Part shown: one piece after another, positions 8,386 to 10,039 of the stretch
Numbering within the stretch: position 1 is the first letter of the stretch
Layout of the letters: each line of letters begins with the position of its first letter
From: Pleurotus ostreatus/Saccharomyces cerevisiae fusant
Taxonomy: Eukaryota > Opisthokonta
Direction of reading: 5' to 3'
Length of the DNA: 10,039 bases
NCBI GenBank assembly: GCA_024196135.1
Contig: JAMQCK010001282.1
Coordinates: 1 to 10,039, forward strand
Position numbers and translations under genes: made by a program
Notes under the pieces: model-generated
Seen by the model: only the letters and a program-made list of their open reading frames with translations
Database searches by the model: none
What the model was told of the DNA's origin: nothing

Positions 8386-9728
8386 GGGGTGTGTAGCGAG
8401 TGGTAGGCTCTACTGAGTGCTCCTTGATTGTATCGTGCATTATCTTCTGTGTATATACCGTCTGTAGCATCATTATTTCTTGTCTTGCAATCGCAGTGTT
8501 TGCATCTACGGGCGTCGTTCGACCGCGGTCCTGCAGAGGACCTCTTCATGTCTTGACACCTTTTTAGTGTCCATTGCAGCGTAACTTAACCCACTATCCG
8601 AAAACCGTGTCCTTGGAAATCTACGACAACGTACTTTATGGTCCTAAGTCCATCGCCAGCACCTTGCATCTGCGACCAAAGACTTCTCAGACTGAAGTTC
8701 AACTACGGTGATGTCATGACATGCGTGACCCTCGGTCCCGATAGCACGTGCCATGTTGAACTTTCGACGCACTCTCTTACTGAGAATTCACTGCGGCGAC
8801 CTTTCTATAAGACGCATAGCTATTAATAAATGATACTGTTAGTACACAGGAGACGGGTCGAAATATGACTACAATGCTTCATGCCCATGAATGTCGCAGC
8901 GAAGGTCTGTCATGCAGACTGCCCGGACGTGTCCCGGCCTCAAGAAGGCGCGTACTCATCTGAGCCCGTACTGAGGGTTATCAGAGGGTATCTTCTGGTG
9001 AAGAAAGCTATAAGTCGTTTATGTGGGAAGCTTTACGGAACACAGGTCGCGCAGCGGTTGTAGACATCGATGGACCGCTACTTGAGACAGGCGGCAACAG
9101 ATCATAGCAGTTCTCCATGACCTCTGCTCCTCAAAATGTTTTAGGGTATACGAGTGAATAATGTCATACTTGATCGTTTTTGGAGATGTTCACAGGCTGC
9201 TTTTGACTGGTAACGGCTAGACTGAGCACGAGCTGACGACATGCGCAGAGCGGCGTATGCCTTGTTTCCAGCGGCTTGTCTAGGGATTTACTCTGTGTTG
9301 TCGCCGTTCTGTGAATGGAGCCCCTCAGTCTGCGTCACTGCGTGGTCACCACATTCCACACGTCGGATCAGACATCTTGTTTCTGTTGGGGGGAGATTCG
9401 TGACCATACCTATGATTTCTTAAGTATAGCCTGGGATATAGATGCCGTGTACTAACTATGAGGCTGGCTTCTAGGGCATGTCAATGACCGGACGGAGGGT
9501 AGTCGTCTCCGCCTACAAGGACCAACGCGATGGTGACTGTGACTGTGCACGCGGTGCGCGCACACGTGATGTTACGCGTCTGGTTTGTTTTTGGTTTGTT
9601 TGTTCTTCACGTGACGTTTCGAGGTGCTTGGCCGAAAGCGGTGACGGTGGTTTCCTCCTGCCACATCTCGAGTCCCGACCTGCTATCATCGAATCAGATT
9701 TCTTTGGCGGACTCAGCGGCGAGCAGAC
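8386..9728. other. Long intergenic region (1.34 kb) without a supportable gene
   Basis: Open frames here (for example 8638-8826, 8881-9063 and 9241-9423) are 60-65 codons, mutually unrelated, start without good context and show no family motif or splice-joined extension. The left part should hold the kinase 3' UTR: T-rich sequence with GTATATACC near 8450 follows the stop, and a canonical AATAAA is at 8825-8830, about 440 bases after the stop. I see no tRNA B-box or repeat element. An unrecognised ncRNA gene cannot be excluded. Confidence 0.4.
9540..9728 (+). promoter_or_regulatory. Putative cell-cycle promoter of the cyclin-like gene (MCB, forkhead-like and E-box motifs)
   Basis: About 110-190 bases before the ATG at 9729 lie: an ACGCGT MluI cell-cycle box (9574-9579, the site of MBF in yeasts), TGTTTGT (9597-9603, reverse ACAAACA, fitting the forkhead RYMAAYA consensus used by Fkh2 on mitotic genes), and two CACGTG E-boxes (9563-9568 and 9608-9613), the second merging into TGACGT (9612-9617). 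They cluster within about 55 bases. Motif identity is seen; binding is inferred, since each motif is short. Confidence 0.4.
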
Positions 9729-10039
9729 ATGTCTTCCAATATTGCTGTACGCCGTGTTCGATTTTCTGCTCGCCGTCGTTGCTCATGACATCCCCAGACC
9801 CGCCGCACGACTAGGACGACTAGGACAGCCCCATCATCTAGAGACAGCGAGAACTGCCTCCCTCGCACTACCCGCACCACCCGCGCGAAACCTCCCTCCT
9901 CCTCTGGCGCAGCAGGTCTGCCCGCCATTTCCGAGAAGCCCACGATCACCCGGGCCACCGCGGCGACCGCCGCGTCCCGAGCGAAAGTCGGTGCTCTCGA
10001 TGGCAAGGCAGACGCGCCAACCAAGCGGAAGCGCGAGGC
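9729..10039 (+). CDS. N terminus of a probable B-type mitotic cyclin (3' end outside window)
   Basis: The ATG at 9729 encodes MSSNIA, then a 51-nt intron (9747-9797, GTACGC...CCCCAG) joins GCT to ACC and opens an 80-codon frame to the window edge. Without the intron the frame stops after 19 codons. The 86 visible residues are basic and disordered: TRRTTRTTRT, LPRTTRTTRAK, GLPAISEKPTITRA, ASRAKVGALDG and a terminal TKRKRE that could be a nuclear localisation signal. This composition and order resemble N-terminal tails of agaric B-type cyclins, where a KRKREALGEVT-like destruction box follows; only its first residues could fall inside this window. No cyclin box is visible, so the family call is by resemblance of the tail and by the cell-cycle motifs upstream. 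Another basic nuclear protein is possible. Confidence 0.55.

Noticed and set aside
9530..9814. 94-codon plus-strand frame overlapping the cyclin-like start
   Set aside because: It ends at a stop inside the cyclin-like exon 2 region in a different frame, and its content is the promoter motif cluster.
5350..10039. Kinase and adjacent cyclin-like gene as a matched CDK-cyclin pair
   Set aside because: Bur1/CDK9 kinases pair with T/Bur2-type cyclins, whereas the visible tail resembles a B-type mitotic cyclin; proximity is probably coincidental.
1..10039. Transposon, tRNA, CRISPR or biosynthetic-cluster content
   Set aside because: No terminal repeats with target duplications, transposase or reverse-transcriptase motifs, tRNA box A/B pairs, spaced direct repeats or core biosynthetic enzymes were seen on either strand.

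Overview
The window looks like nuclear DNA of a filamentous basidiomycete, probably an Agaricomycete. It is GC-rich, its genes are cut by many short introns (mostly 49-60 nt, with GT(G/A)NG-type donors and CTNAC/CTGAC-like branch sites close to a CAG or TAG acceptor), and intergenic spaces are a few hundred bases. All gene models below were assembled by hand from splice signals and recognisable protein families; none has been checked against transcripts.

Layout, left to right. (1) Minus strand, 2333 down to the left edge: a secreted family PL4 rhamnogalacturonan lyase in 17 exons, with its C-terminal end outside the window. One of its exons is only 5 nt long. (2) 2334-2987: a divergent promoter region. 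(3) Plus strand, 2988-3698: a two-exon gene of about 209 codons that I do not recognise. (4) Plus strand, 4050-4829: a small four-exon protein that is essentially a pair of CBS motifs. (5) Plus strand, 5350-8385: a six-exon, 924-residue CDK9/Bur1-class kinase (P-TEFb-type transcription elongation kinase) with long disordered flanks, SR-rich at the N terminus and Pro/Gly/RGG-rich at the C terminus. (6) 8386-9728: about 1.3 kb with no gene I can support; its last 200 bases carry cell-cycle-like promoter motifs. (7) Plus strand, 9729 to the right edge: the start of a basic nuclear protein that resembles the N terminus of an agaric B-type mitotic cyclin.

The genes are not an obvious functional cluster: a pectin side-chain degrading enzyme sits beside housekeeping regulators. 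I see no mobile element, CRISPR array, tRNA, rRNA or biosynthetic cluster. The most notable observations are a four-copy Y-[R/K]-P-x-S-P octad in the kinase's own N-terminal tail, which resembles the RNA polymerase II CTD heptad that such kinases phosphorylate, and the 5-nt microexon that supplies part of the active-site region of the lyase.
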